Assembly (NCBI GenBank): GCA_049366815.1
Contig: JBMNCO010000180.1
Span: forward strand, 1-13,647
Reading direction: 5' to 3'
Source: CAYNYM01 sp049366815
GTDB lineage: Bacteria > Desulfobacterota > DSM-4660 > Desulfatiglandales > HGW-15
Length of the DNA stretch: 13,647 nucleotides
Shown here: positions 1-7,179 of the stretch, one piece after another
How the letters are laid out: every line of letters starts with the position of its first letter
How positions within the stretch are numbered: the stretch's first letter is position 1
Translations under genes and position numbers: made by a program
The notes under the pieces: model-generated
Seen by the model: the letters and a program-made list of their open reading frames with translations, nothing else
Database searches by the model: none
Told to the model about the DNA's origin: nothing

Positions 1-264
1 ATGCACCAGACAGGTCTTCGACCGTGCCATCACTTTCAACAAATGTTCCTGTAAAGGATCCATCGGAAGCGATGGTCATACTGCTGCGGCCCCACCACGG
101 AGAGCCTGGACCAGTACCATTGCCATGACAGGATCACCATTATATGTCACGAGTCCACTAAGTTTCGCCCTCTCATTTGCCTGACATATACAGGGTAAAA
201 GACAAACAAAAAGGAATAGGAGGCTCCCCATCCCAAACATGCTATACAATGTTCTCTTTTTCAT
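1..264 (-). pseudogene. Small exported protein, frame-broken and cut by the window edge
   Basis: The gene starts at 264 with a good ribosome site (AAGGA, 7 bases before the ATG). The first 29 or so residues are a signal peptide: a basic start (MKKR), a hydrophobic core, then CQANE. After it comes a segment with LSGLVTYNGDPV, which resembles the start of carboxypeptidase-regulatory-like (Ig-like, beta-sandwich) domains of exported bacterial proteins. This frame ends at TGA (76-78). A different minus frame is open from about 127 to the window edge and reads like protein: WWGRSSMTIASDGSFTGTF and onward. This suggests one exported protein whose frame was broken somewhere around 80-130, or two fused remnants after a deletion. 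A sequencing error is possible too. The 62-residue product alone would be a signal peptide with a stub, so I call it broken. The function is unknown. Confidence 0.5.
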
Positions 265-779
265 AGCACTTCCTTGATGGTAAAAGTTCTGTCGGCTGAC
301 TATGTTGGAAGATTGCTTCTTATGGTCACATGAACAATTGAAAAGCTGTAATTTTATATCTAAAAAAATCTATGTATAGATGTGCGGTCAATAATTTGTG
401 CACGCCCCTGGATACTCGAGATAGTGCGGGAACTCAGGAACCTATGGAAACGGCTGGCGGAGGGGTTCATAGAAGGCTGCGGAGGCTCAAAAAGAGGGTG
501 CAGGAGGTAAGGTCAAAGGGAAGGCAAGAGGTCGTGAATTGGGGAATGCATAAATAGTGATGCCCTACCAAGCGAGAACCCGGATAGGGATCGGGATCTG
601 AGGAAATGGAAATGGCTAAAGGAGACGAAGGACCTATTCCAATAGGGCGCCCTACTTGAGCAGGATATCCCTCTTGGGCCCCAGAGCACCCAGAGCTTAA
701 AGCCAAAGGCCGTTTCCATGACTTCACGGATACGGCCTTTTCGATGACGAAGCTGGGAAGCCTTCTCTTTGCTGACACG
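265..779. other. Stretch without a supported gene
   Basis: No convincing gene was found here. A plus-strand open frame at 372-557 is Arg/Lys-rich, has no ribosome site and matches no family I recognise. Positions 368-381 form a palindrome (ATCTAT-GT-ATAGAT) followed on the minus strand by a T run. It lies about 100 bases upstream of the small exported gene and could be an operator or a weak terminator. The part nearest 779 may hold further decayed sequence of the transposase remnant described next. A minus-frame RAPYWNRSF around 640 faintly resembles the tail of such transposases, but this is too weak to annotate. Confidence 0.4.
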
Positions 780-1066
780 GGGGGGTTGTGGCGAATATCC
801 AGATACTCTCAGACCACTCGCCATCACGAAAAAAACCCGTCTACGCACATCGCTTCTTCAATCCATCCTCGATATGCATCAACAAGATCAGGCATTTCCT
901 TAGAGTTGAGTAGGTTCCTCAGCCCCTCGTAGTCAACCAATGCATATCGCTTCCGGGGTCTCTGAATTTCATTGTAACCACTAAAAGGCCACGCGGAAGG
1001 GTGGCAGACAACCCCTGCGCGAACCATATTGAGATCGATATAGACGAGGCGTTGAATCCGGCGGCC
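780..1066 (-). pseudogene. C-terminal remnant of a REP-associated Y1/IS200-like transposase
   Basis: The minus strand, read from 1066 downward, gives RRIQRLVYIDLNMVRAGVV, then HPSAWPFSGYNEIQ, then YALVDYEGLRNLL and DAYRGWIEEAMCVDGFF. These are typical C-terminal motifs of REP-associated tyrosine transposases (Y1_Tnp/IS200-like), notably the YIDLN-VRAG block. The upstream part, which carries the HUH metal site and the catalytic tyrosine in the family, is absent: the homology begins directly after the stop codon of the neighbouring secreted-protein gene, in the same frame. The frame ends at TGA (824-826) just after a run of seven T. Dropping one T restores a continuation, FRDGEWSES, as expected for the family, so there is also a frameshift. 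An internal ATG at 1027 could start a 67-residue product, but it would lack the catalytic site. Confidence 0.8.
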
Positions 1067-4000
1067 TCACGGGTTGCGGCTCTTCAAGGTCGCTGTGAAG
1101 TTCAGAATGCGGTGCTCGCGGTTGTACCAAGGGATGCCACCCACGTTGACCTTGATGCGGCTCGATCCCCAGCGCAGGGCGAGCAGCTTCTCGAACGCTT
1201 TCTTATTTAAGGCGGCGGACCACCTCCTGTTGCCGAAGTCCAGCGTTACGCTCAGACCGTCTTTTGCGTGCCTGAAGATCGTTCCGGAATCCAGCGCCTC
1301 CTGAAAACCATCCATGGAGAGCAGCGGCATCAGGAGCGTATGGTCGTTCATCTCCAGCTCCATGTCGCCGAACGTCGGCAGATTCTCAGGCAGGGCGCCC
1401 TCGAGCGACATCTTTCCCGAACCGGTGGCGCTATTGTAGTGACCTTCAAACAACGTCAACTGCATCTTTTCCGGCTCATCCGGAGACTGCCTCCACTGCC
1501 ACCGGATGTTGACGTCATGATGGATAACGGTGCGGAACGTGTACAAGCCGTTCACGGCCAATTTGAGCGGCGTGTTGCGCACCCCTGCCCGAATCCGGCC
1601 CTCGAGGGTGGCTCGCGCGATCTGCAGGTCGAATGCGGCCTGGTCGAAATCAAGCTTCAGCCTCACGATGTTCCGCCGCACTTTGCGCGAGGACTGGAAG
1701 GTCCAGACGTTCCCGTCTCGAGTCCATGTACCGTCTACGCCCAGAGAGGACCACTGCAGGCCGCTAAGATCGAATGAGACTCCCTGTGACGGCACGAACC
1801 GGTCCGCGGTCATCGGAATCGGCGTCTCGAAGCCGTCCGCGTCCACCCACGCAAGGCGCCCACCCTCGATGGAATAGTGGCTGAACGGCTCCCCCGGATC
1901 CCCTCCGCCGTTGCCGCTTACGATTCGGCCCGACGCGTTGAGGGGAGGCAGGCTCTGTCCGTCCGTGACACAGGTGCCTGTGAGTGTGGACTCCTCGTAT
2001 TCATGGCTAACAACCTGCCAGGTTATGCACCATGGTCGCTGGTCCTTGAACGCATCGGGAATCCAGGGCGCCGTGCTGTCGGTCGCTTCCAGAAAGTAGG
2101 GCTGCACCGTCAAATCCTTTACGCAATTCGACCGGTCCAACACATCGGATCCACAATATGACATGAGCAGCTCAGCCCCGACCTCGGTTCCGAACGTCGT
2201 CGAGTTCTTGACCGTCGACGAGAAGCTCGAGTCGTACCCTAATTCCAGGTTCATTTTTACGCCTTGGAGCTTCGTGCCGAGTTCGACTTCCGTTCCGGCG
2301 GACAACTGGATCGAGGTGGTCTCCCCTGTGCTTTCGCTCTCGCACGTCTCATTGGTGAACGTTATGGATGAGGTAGAGCCGATCCCCCAGGTCAGGGTGT
2401 TCACCCCAGGCTCTCCCAGCGTGCCCTCTCCCAATTTCACCAACCAGGGTACGTCGCCTTCCTCTGGTTCCCAGTCCAGGGCCGCCCACCCGTCGAGGTC
2501 CGTGGAGGGCGGGAAGCCAACGAACGCTCCCGTGCTGGAGTCGGTCAGTCCTATCCCCTTCATGAGTCCTTCGATGGAGTCATTGGGCCCGCCCGGGTTC
2601 GCCAGTTCAAATGCGACCTGCCGGAACGAAAGACCCTCCGGATTTACCTCAACCGTGGTAATAGCCTGGTCGAGCTTCGTCCCTTCGCCGGTTGTGAAAT
2701 CGTAGTCGTAGGCGTAGAGTTCCCAGTTTTTCACGATGAGAACGGGCACAGCGAAGATCCCCCAGCCGAAGTCCCCCAGCATGTCTAGATTGCCGCTCAA
2801 CGACTCGGTGCCAAACCTGATGCCGAAGGCCCTGGTTGCCGTCGACGTGGTCTGGGTCTCCGACTCCCACGCGTGTTTATACGTGGAATCAAAGTGGGCG
2901 CTCACCTTGCCGACTCCTGGCATGCCTGCGTGAACCTCCATTCCCGAGGAGAAGAAGACATCGTTGCTCCAGCTCTGCGTGTGCTGGACCTCGGTTCCGC
3001 TGGTCTCCCCGTAGGTTACATTGGAGATGGGACTGATTTCCCAGGCATTCGTCAGCCCGTTCACCGCGAACGGAGGCGAGCCCAGGACGACACCCACCAG
3101 GGACCAGTAATGCCTGCGGATCGCCTGTTCTTCAGAGGTGCCGGCTCCGGTATCGGTGCCCGTCCCGCCGAACTGGCCGCAGGCCGTGATGCCTATGGTG
3201 CCGTTTTCCGGAGACATGAAGTCGGACCGGTACCTTTCAGAGTACGAGAACCTGAAAGGATAGGTCTGTGACCCTAGCCAGTTGAGCACCATGCTTTGCT
3301 GAAGCCCCTGCGCAGAAGGGTTGTTGGGGTCGCATCTAAAGCTTGACCACGGATAAACCCAGAAATCTTCGGTGGGATGGAAGGAATACTCCGCCGCATC
3401 GAGGCCCCAGGTCCCACCCCATGTGTCATACGCGTACTCCAGATGCACCAATTTGGATTCAAACGGGAAGCCTTCGGTCTGGCCGAATGCGAAGAGCTGA
3501 ACTGCCGGTTTCTTCGCACCTTCCCACATGCCGCCCTGGGCGGTTCCGGTCATCAACGCAAGTCGCCCGGAGAAGGTTAAGGTTTCCGATGGGGCCGGCA
3601 GGCTTTCGAGCACAAAATCGGATTCGTCGCCGAACTTTCCATTCCAGGTTGCTGCCATGAGGGCCCCGTAGCCGCCTGTAGGACTCCTGACGCCGTAGGC
3701 GACGAGGATCCTCGGATCGGCATCGGCGTTAGGGGGATAGTTAGGGGGATAGATGGTGACAGCGTCAAGGGGTACCAGATCTTCATCGGTAGCGACCGGC
3801 GGGTAGGAGACCCAGGCCACCCCGTCTCCACTCGTGTAGGTTCCGCTGTCGGTCAGGACGTAGAGTTGCCCGTTGAATACGACGATGACCGCGCCGCTTG
3901 CTCCAGTGTTGTGCACCGGGCCGAGGTCCCGTTGTGACGTCCACTGGTGCGACCCCGGATCGTATGTCGCAACGTAGGCGTGCATCACGGCGCCAGCGTC

Positions 4001-4300
4001 AGCCGTGTAAGCGCAAAAGATCCAGTTGCCGAACACGGCTAGGCCCTCGCCCGGGGCGCTGTCCGGGTCACGGGTCACGGGGTACTGGCTTATGACGACT
4101 TTTTCCGCTTGGAAGCGAAAGTCCTCGTCATCCCACATCATTGGACCGCCTTCCTGGACCGTCACGTAGCCGCTGTCTGTCGTGATACGGTATGCAAGGC
4201 CGTTGAGGTAGACGCCGCGCGCCGGGTCCGCCGATGCCTGTGATGCGGCGGACAGCAGGAACATTAAAGTGGCGATCGAAAATAGCCGATTCGCTTTCAT
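1067..4300 (-). CDS. Large secreted beta-rich protein of unknown function (1077 aa)
   Basis: I do not recognise a named family. The start is well supported by CCCTCCTTT (4309-4317, minus-strand AAAGGAGGG) 8 bases before the ATG. Residues 1-24 are a Sec signal peptide (basic MKANR, hydrophobic core, ASA-DP cleavage site). Residues ~80-350 have short beta/turn units such as ATYDPGSHQWTS and VFNGQLYVLTD, reminiscent of kelch or other propeller blades. Residues ~425-500 and ~640-712 are Ser/Thr-rich with alternating polar and non-polar residues, and share a motif (SSGMEVHAG at 451, SAGTEVELG at 667). Residues ~800-1077 form a further beta-rich part with strands such as LRLSVTLDFG-like runs and no membrane anchor. 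The gene follows the exported hydrolase by 40 bases, so the two are probably co-transcribed. Its stop codon touches a transposase remnant in the same frame. It could be a secreted adhesin, enzyme or pore former; none of these is proven. Confidence 0.88.
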   Translation of the reverse strand: MKANRLFSIATLMFLLSAASQASADPARGVYLNGLAYRITTDSGYVTVQEGGPMMWDDEDFRFQAEKVVISQYPVTRDPDSAPGEGLAVFGNWIFCAYTADAGAVMHAYVATYDPGSHQWTSQRDLGPVHNTGASGAVIVVFNGQLYVLTDSGTYTSGDGVAWVSYPPVATDEDLVPLDAVTIYPPNYPPNADADPRILVAYGVRSPTGGYGALMAATWNGKFGDESDFVLESLPAPSETLTFSGRLALMTGTAQGGMWEGAKKPAVQLFAFGQTEGFPFESKLVHLEYAYDTWGGTWGLDAAEYSFHPTEDFWVYPWSSFRCDPNNPSAQGLQQSMVLNWLGSQTYPFRFSYSERYRSDFMSPENGTIGITACGQFGGTGTDTGAGTSEEQAIRRHYWSLVGVVLGSPPFAVNGLTNAWEISPISNVTYGETSGTEVQHTQSWSNDVFFSSGMEVHAGMPGVGKVSAHFDSTYKHAWESETQTTSTATRAFGIRFGTESLSGNLDMLGDFGWGIFAVPVLIVKNWELYAYDYDFTTGEGTKLDQAITTVEVNPEGLSFRQVAFELANPGGPNDSIEGLMKGIGLTDSSTGAFVGFPPSTDLDGWAALDWEPEEGDVPWLVKLGEGTLGEPGVNTLTWGIGSTSSITFTNETCESESTGETTSIQLSAGTEVELGTKLQGVKMNLELGYDSSFSSTVKNSTTFGTEVGAELLMSYCGSDVLDRSNCVKDLTVQPYFLEATDSTAPWIPDAFKDQRPWCITWQVVSHEYEESTLTGTCVTDGQSLPPLNASGRIVSGNGGGDPGEPFSHYSIEGGRLAWVDADGFETPIPMTADRFVPSQGVSFDLSGLQWSSLGVDGTWTRDGNVWTFQSSRKVRRNIVRLKLDFDQAAFDLQIARATLEGRIRAGVRNTPLKLAVNGLYTFRTVIHHDVNIRWQWRQSPDEPEKMQLTLFEGHYNSATGSGKMSLEGALPENLPTFGDMELEMNDHTLLMPLLSMDGFQEALDSGTIFRHAKDGLSVTLDFGNRRWSAALNKKAFEKLLALRWGSSRIKVNVGGIPWYNREHRILNFTATLKSRNP

Positions 4301-4308
4301 GGTTTTAA

Positions 4309-4317
4309 CCCTCCTTT
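4309..4317 (-). promoter_or_regulatory. Ribosome binding site of the large secreted protein
   Basis: Minus-strand AAAGGAGGG lies 8 bases before the ATG at 4300 and fixes that start. It sits inside the 40-base gap after the hydrolase gene, with no terminator between, which supports co-transcription. Confidence 0.8.
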
Positions 4318-4340
4318 CGTATTCCTGCGGACTTTGGACC

Positions 4341-5879
4341 TTAGTATCCGTCCTCCCGGTAGTTCTCTTCGCCTGTCTCGGGATCCTTTGCCGGCACCTC
4401 CGTAGAGCGGTCGATTTGGGCGTACGGATCCATTTTCCCGTCAGCCGTGTGATACTTCGGCGTGTTTACGTCGGGGTACTGCACCGGCGTCCCGCCGAAC
4501 GTAAACGGCGAGACGACCGCCTTTCTCTCGCGAATCCTGTGGTCAGCAGAGACATTGATGACAGTGATGTCAAAGGACCAGGTGATATTTCCGTTCGGAT
4601 CGGGGTCCCCGTTCGGTATCCCCTGCACGATGCCCGGACAGTGGTTCCGTACGCTCTCCAGGGCGGAATTGACGGTATCGTCCTCCACCGGGAAGTGCGT
4701 GGCGACCGCCAGCCTCGGAAGTGGATCAATCTGGGTAAGCAGATATCCGAAGGCTCCCTGTGAGGTGTGAGAGCTGTTCTGGACCTGCAAAGAGGCGTTG
4801 AGCGCCGCTTTCCAAAGGGCCGGAGGAACCTCGCTGGGATCGTCAATCCCCAAGGTCTTCAGCGCCCAGACATCTGCCGGCACGACCATTTCGTGGATGA
4901 ACACATCGACGCCGTTGCCGTCGTTGCAGGCCTGTTCGATGGAGTGGTACTCGGGTTTGGTGTCGCCCGTGTAGATCATGCTGAGGCCGTTCCACTCGAG
5001 CTTGTAGCCGATGGAGCCCTTGCGGCAGTGGATTACCGGGAAATGGGTGATTCTCACGCCGGAAGCTTGGTTCTCGTAGGCGACGTTGTCTCCGGGCACC
5101 TCGCCGTACTTCGTCCAGTCCAACTCGATCGGAACCAGCGCATAGGCGTCCATGGGGTCATCGTCCCCTACCGGAACCGGGTCGCACGGCAGGCCCCAGG
5201 TCGCGCGGGTCGGAACTTTGTACTTGTAGCTCTCGTAACTGGTCGGCTGAAAGCTGAAGCTTTCCGTGTGCCACCTCAGGGCGGCCCTGAGGTTCTCACA
5301 GTAGGCCTTCGTCCCATCGTCGTAGAGCCGGCGCGGCGGCATGGGACTCTTGACGCGCGAAGGTCCCGGTCCCCAGACGTATAGGGGAGACTTGCGGTCG
5401 ACCGACGGCCCGAAGCAGTAGATGTGCGTCAGGTCGCTCATGTGGTCTCCGTGCAGGTGCGTCAGAAAGATCTTGTCCATCCTGGCAAACGTGATCTTGG
5501 CCGCGTTGTACCTGCCGACCACGCCCGAGCCGCAGTCGAAGATGAACTGGTCGGGCTCCCCCCGGGCATCTCCCACCTCCACGAAGATGCTCATCATCGA
5601 CTGGGCGAGGCGGGGGGGCGGATCCGACGACCCGAGGAATGTGATCCGCATCTCGTCGGCGTCGAGCGGCTCGCCTGGATAGAACTCCGGTAGGTCGTCG
5701 AAGTAAGAGTACTGTTGGGTCGAAGTGTCCGCCTTATTTGCCGCGCGCGCCTTTCTGACTCCGGGACCGCTCACGGTGCTCACCCCGCCCAAGGCCATCC
5801 CGCCCAGGGCCAGGCCGGAAACTTTAAATAGGTCCCGTCTTGTTAATCCTTTTGACTCAGGTTTTTTTGTTTTTTCCAT
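4341..5879 (-). CDS. Tat-exported MBL-fold (RNase Z-like) metallo-hydrolase
   Basis: The start is placed at 5879 rather than at the in-frame ATG at 5900, because a strong ribosome site (minus-strand AAAGGAGG) lies 7 bases before it and none precedes 5900. This gives 512 residues. Residues 13-16 are TRRD, followed by LFKVSGLALGG: a twin-arginine signal, so the protein should be exported folded and metal-loaded. The metal set of the RNase Z-like branch looks complete: HLHGDH (H141, H143, D145, H146), H284 in IHCRKGSIGY, D306 in YTGDTK, H371 in SSHTS and H395 in ATHF. Family members are hydrolases of phosphoesters or other esters and lactones; the substrate here is unknown. Fold and motifs resemble, from memory, proteins named after GntH of guanitoxin biosynthesis, but no other genes of that pathway are here, so I do not transfer the name. 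It sits between a receiver protein (42 bases) and the large secreted protein (40 bases). Confidence 0.9.
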   Translation of the reverse strand: MEKTKKPESKGLTRRDLFKVSGLALGGMALGGVSTVSGPGVRKARAANKADTSTQQYSYFDDLPEFYPGEPLDADEMRITFLGSSDPPPRLAQSMMSIFVEVGDARGEPDQFIFDCGSGVVGRYNAAKITFARMDKIFLTHLHGDHMSDLTHIYCFGPSVDRKSPLYVWGPGPSRVKSPMPPRRLYDDGTKAYCENLRAALRWHTESFSFQPTSYESYKYKVPTRATWGLPCDPVPVGDDDPMDAYALVPIELDWTKYGEVPGDNVAYENQASGVRITHFPVIHCRKGSIGYKLEWNGLSMIYTGDTKPEYHSIEQACNDGNGVDVFIHEMVVPADVWALKTLGIDDPSEVPPALWKAALNASLQVQNSSHTSQGAFGYLLTQIDPLPRLAVATHFPVEDDTVNSALESVRNHCPGIVQGIPNGDPDPNGNITWSFDITVINVSADHRIRERKAVVSPFTFGGTPVQYPDVNTPKYHTADGKMDPYAQIDRSTEVPAKDPETGEENYREDGY

Positions 5880-5886
5880 CGTCTTT

Positions 5887-5894
5887 CCTCCTTT
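5887..5894 (-). promoter_or_regulatory. Ribosome binding site that decides the hydrolase start
   Basis: Minus-strand AAAGGAGG is spaced 7 bases from the ATG at 5879. The alternative ATG at 5900 overlaps the upstream side of this site and has no Shine-Dalgarno of its own, so the shorter 512-residue product with the twin-arginine motif at residues 14-15 is preferred. Confidence 0.75.
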
Positions 5895-5921
5895 TGCCAT
5901 TGGTTTTGAACTGCACCATGA

Positions 5922-6311
5922 TCACTGCCCTGGTTGCGCGCCCCTTGTCGCAAGGCGGCGAATCGCATCCAGAAGGCACTCCTCGTCAAAAGGCTTTCTG
6001 AGATAAGCAATGGCCCCAAGTCTCATCGCGTTCTCTTCCATTCGGTTACGGTCGTGACCCGAAATGAAGACCACCGGAATTGGCGTCTGAGACTTGAGAA
6101 GACGCTCCTGCAGCTTGAATCCGTTCATTCCCGGGAGACAGACATCGAGGATGAGGCAACACGGGTTCCCTCCGAATCCGGATTCGAGAAAATCCTCGGC
6201 GGATCTGAATGCGACCGCATGATAGCCGTTGGACTCGATCAGAAGACTCAATGAAGTGCGCATGGAATCGTCGTCGTCCACGATAAAGACGATGAATTCG
6301 GCCTTGGCCAT
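5922..6311 (-). CDS. Receiver-only response regulator
   Basis: This 129-residue protein is a single CheY-like receiver domain with no output domain. Key residues are present: acidic D12/D13 in FIVDDDD, phospho-acceptor D56 in LILDVCLPG, S84 in VFISGH and K106 in LRKPF. It closely resembles the receiver part of the FixJ-type regulator encoded upstream, so the two are probably paralogues. The start at 6311 is preferred (AGGA 6 bases upstream); a TTG 45 bases further upstream would add 15 residues without a ribosome site. It lies 42 bases before the exported hydrolase and 196 bases after the FixJ-type regulator. Receiver-only proteins usually act by protein contact, as a phosphate sink or as a relay intermediate; which applies here cannot be seen. 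Confidence 0.88.
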   Translation of the reverse strand: MAKAEFIVFIVDDDDSMRTSLSLLIESNGYHAVAFRSAEDFLESGFGGNPCCLILDVCLPGMNGFKLQERLLKSQTPIPVVFISGHDRNRMEENAMRLGAIAYLRKPFDEECLLDAIRRLATRGAQPGQ

Positions 6312-6379
6312 GACGGTCCTGTCTTTTAGAGAAAAAAACCTGGGGCGTGGGAACAAGCGAAAAGACGAAACCCTTCCCC

Positions 6380-6404
6380 TGTTACAAATTATTTTGTCAC
6401 AAAA
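6380..6404. promoter_or_regulatory. Candidate operator: direct repeat plus palindrome
   Basis: On the plus strand TGTTACAAA (6380-6388) and TGTCACAAA (6395-6403) are direct repeats 15 bases apart. The second lies inside a perfect odd palindrome, TTTTGT-C-ACAAAA (6392-6404). The site lies about 70-90 bases upstream of the receiver-only gene start, in the only long gap of the minus-strand gene row, where a promoter for the receiver, hydrolase and secreted-protein genes would be expected. No clear -35/-10 pair was found. Binding by the FixJ-type regulator is a guess. Confidence 0.3.
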
Positions 6405-6507
6405 GAAATGGGGAAAACCACTGTACTTTGGGGGAAAAAGGCTGTTTTTTGATGTGGGATATCCTGTCCTTTGGTACAGTATGGAATGCTTTTGGGTGAG
6501 GGGAAGG

Positions 6508-7134
6508 TCAGCGTTCGGAAAGGGCGGTCTTCAGCTTCTCGGCCAGACGGACCAGGTCTGCAAGGGAAACGGAATCCGTCTTGTCCATGATGTTGGCGCG
6601 GTGGAACTTGACCGTCCTCTCGCTCATTCCCAATGTGTAGGCAATCTCCTTGTTTGCCATGCCGGTGACCAGGAGAGAAAAAACTTCATATTCCCGAGGA
6701 GTCAAGGTCTTGATGCGTTTTTGAAGCTCATCTGCCTCGGTCTTCTTCGATATCTCCTCCCGCTGCCGGATGAGAGCTTTGTTGATAGCGTCTAGGAGAT
6801 CCTGCTCTTCGAAGGGTTTTTGAAGGAAGTCAACCGCCCCTGACTTCATGGCGCGGACGCTCATCGGGACCGTGCCGTGCCCGGTGATAAAAATAACGGG
6901 CAGCGGTACTTTTTTGGAGACCAGCTTTTCCTGAAGGTCGAGGCCGCTTATCCCCGGCATCCTCACGTCCAGAATGAGGCATCCAAGCTCATCGTAACTT
7001 TTAGCATTGAGGAAGTCCTGGGCCGAGGCGAACGTCCTTACATCGAATCCGACCGATTCCAGCAGCATTTGCGTCGATTTGCGGACCGAGGGGTCGTCGT
7101 CAACAATGAAAATGGTAGGTTTTGTCTCTTTCAT
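6508..7134 (-). CDS. FixJ-type response regulator (receiver + LuxR HTH)
   Basis: This is a 208-residue NarL/FixJ-class transcription factor. The receiver covers residues ~5-120: D12/D13 in FIVDDDP, phospho-acceptor D56 in LILDVRMPG, T84 in IFITGHG and K106 in LQKPF. The LuxR-type helix-turn-helix is at ~143-205 with TPREYEVF, NKEIAYTLGMSERTVKFH. The start at 7134 is chosen because MKETKPTIFIVDDD is a typical family start and GGGGA lies upstream; an in-frame ATG at 7167 has no ribosome site. It follows the kinase gene by 45 bases on the same strand, as in FixL/FixJ, TodS/TodT-like pairs, so it is the likely phosphorylation partner of that kinase. Its likely targets are the downstream exported-protein genes, but no binding site is proven. 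Confidence 0.92.
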   Translation of the reverse strand: MKETKPTIFIVDDDPSVRKSTQMLLESVGFDVRTFASAQDFLNAKSYDELGCLILDVRMPGISGLDLQEKLVSKKVPLPVIFITGHGTVPMSVRAMKSGAVDFLQKPFEEQDLLDAINKALIRQREEISKKTEADELQKRIKTLTPREYEVFSLLVTGMANKEIAYTLGMSERTVKFHRANIMDKTDSVSLADLVRLAEKLKTALSER

Positions 7135-7179
7135 GACCGATTCCCCGCCAAGAAATAAATACCCCATGTGAGTGCATCG

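Noticed and set aside
372..557. Plus-strand 61-residue Arg/Lys-rich open frame
   Set aside because: No ribosome site, no recognisable family and low-complexity composition; probably chance.
1268..2705. Several long plus-strand open frames opposite the large secreted protein
   Set aside because: They are shadows of a G+C-rich minus-strand gene; no ribosome sites, signal peptides or family motifs.
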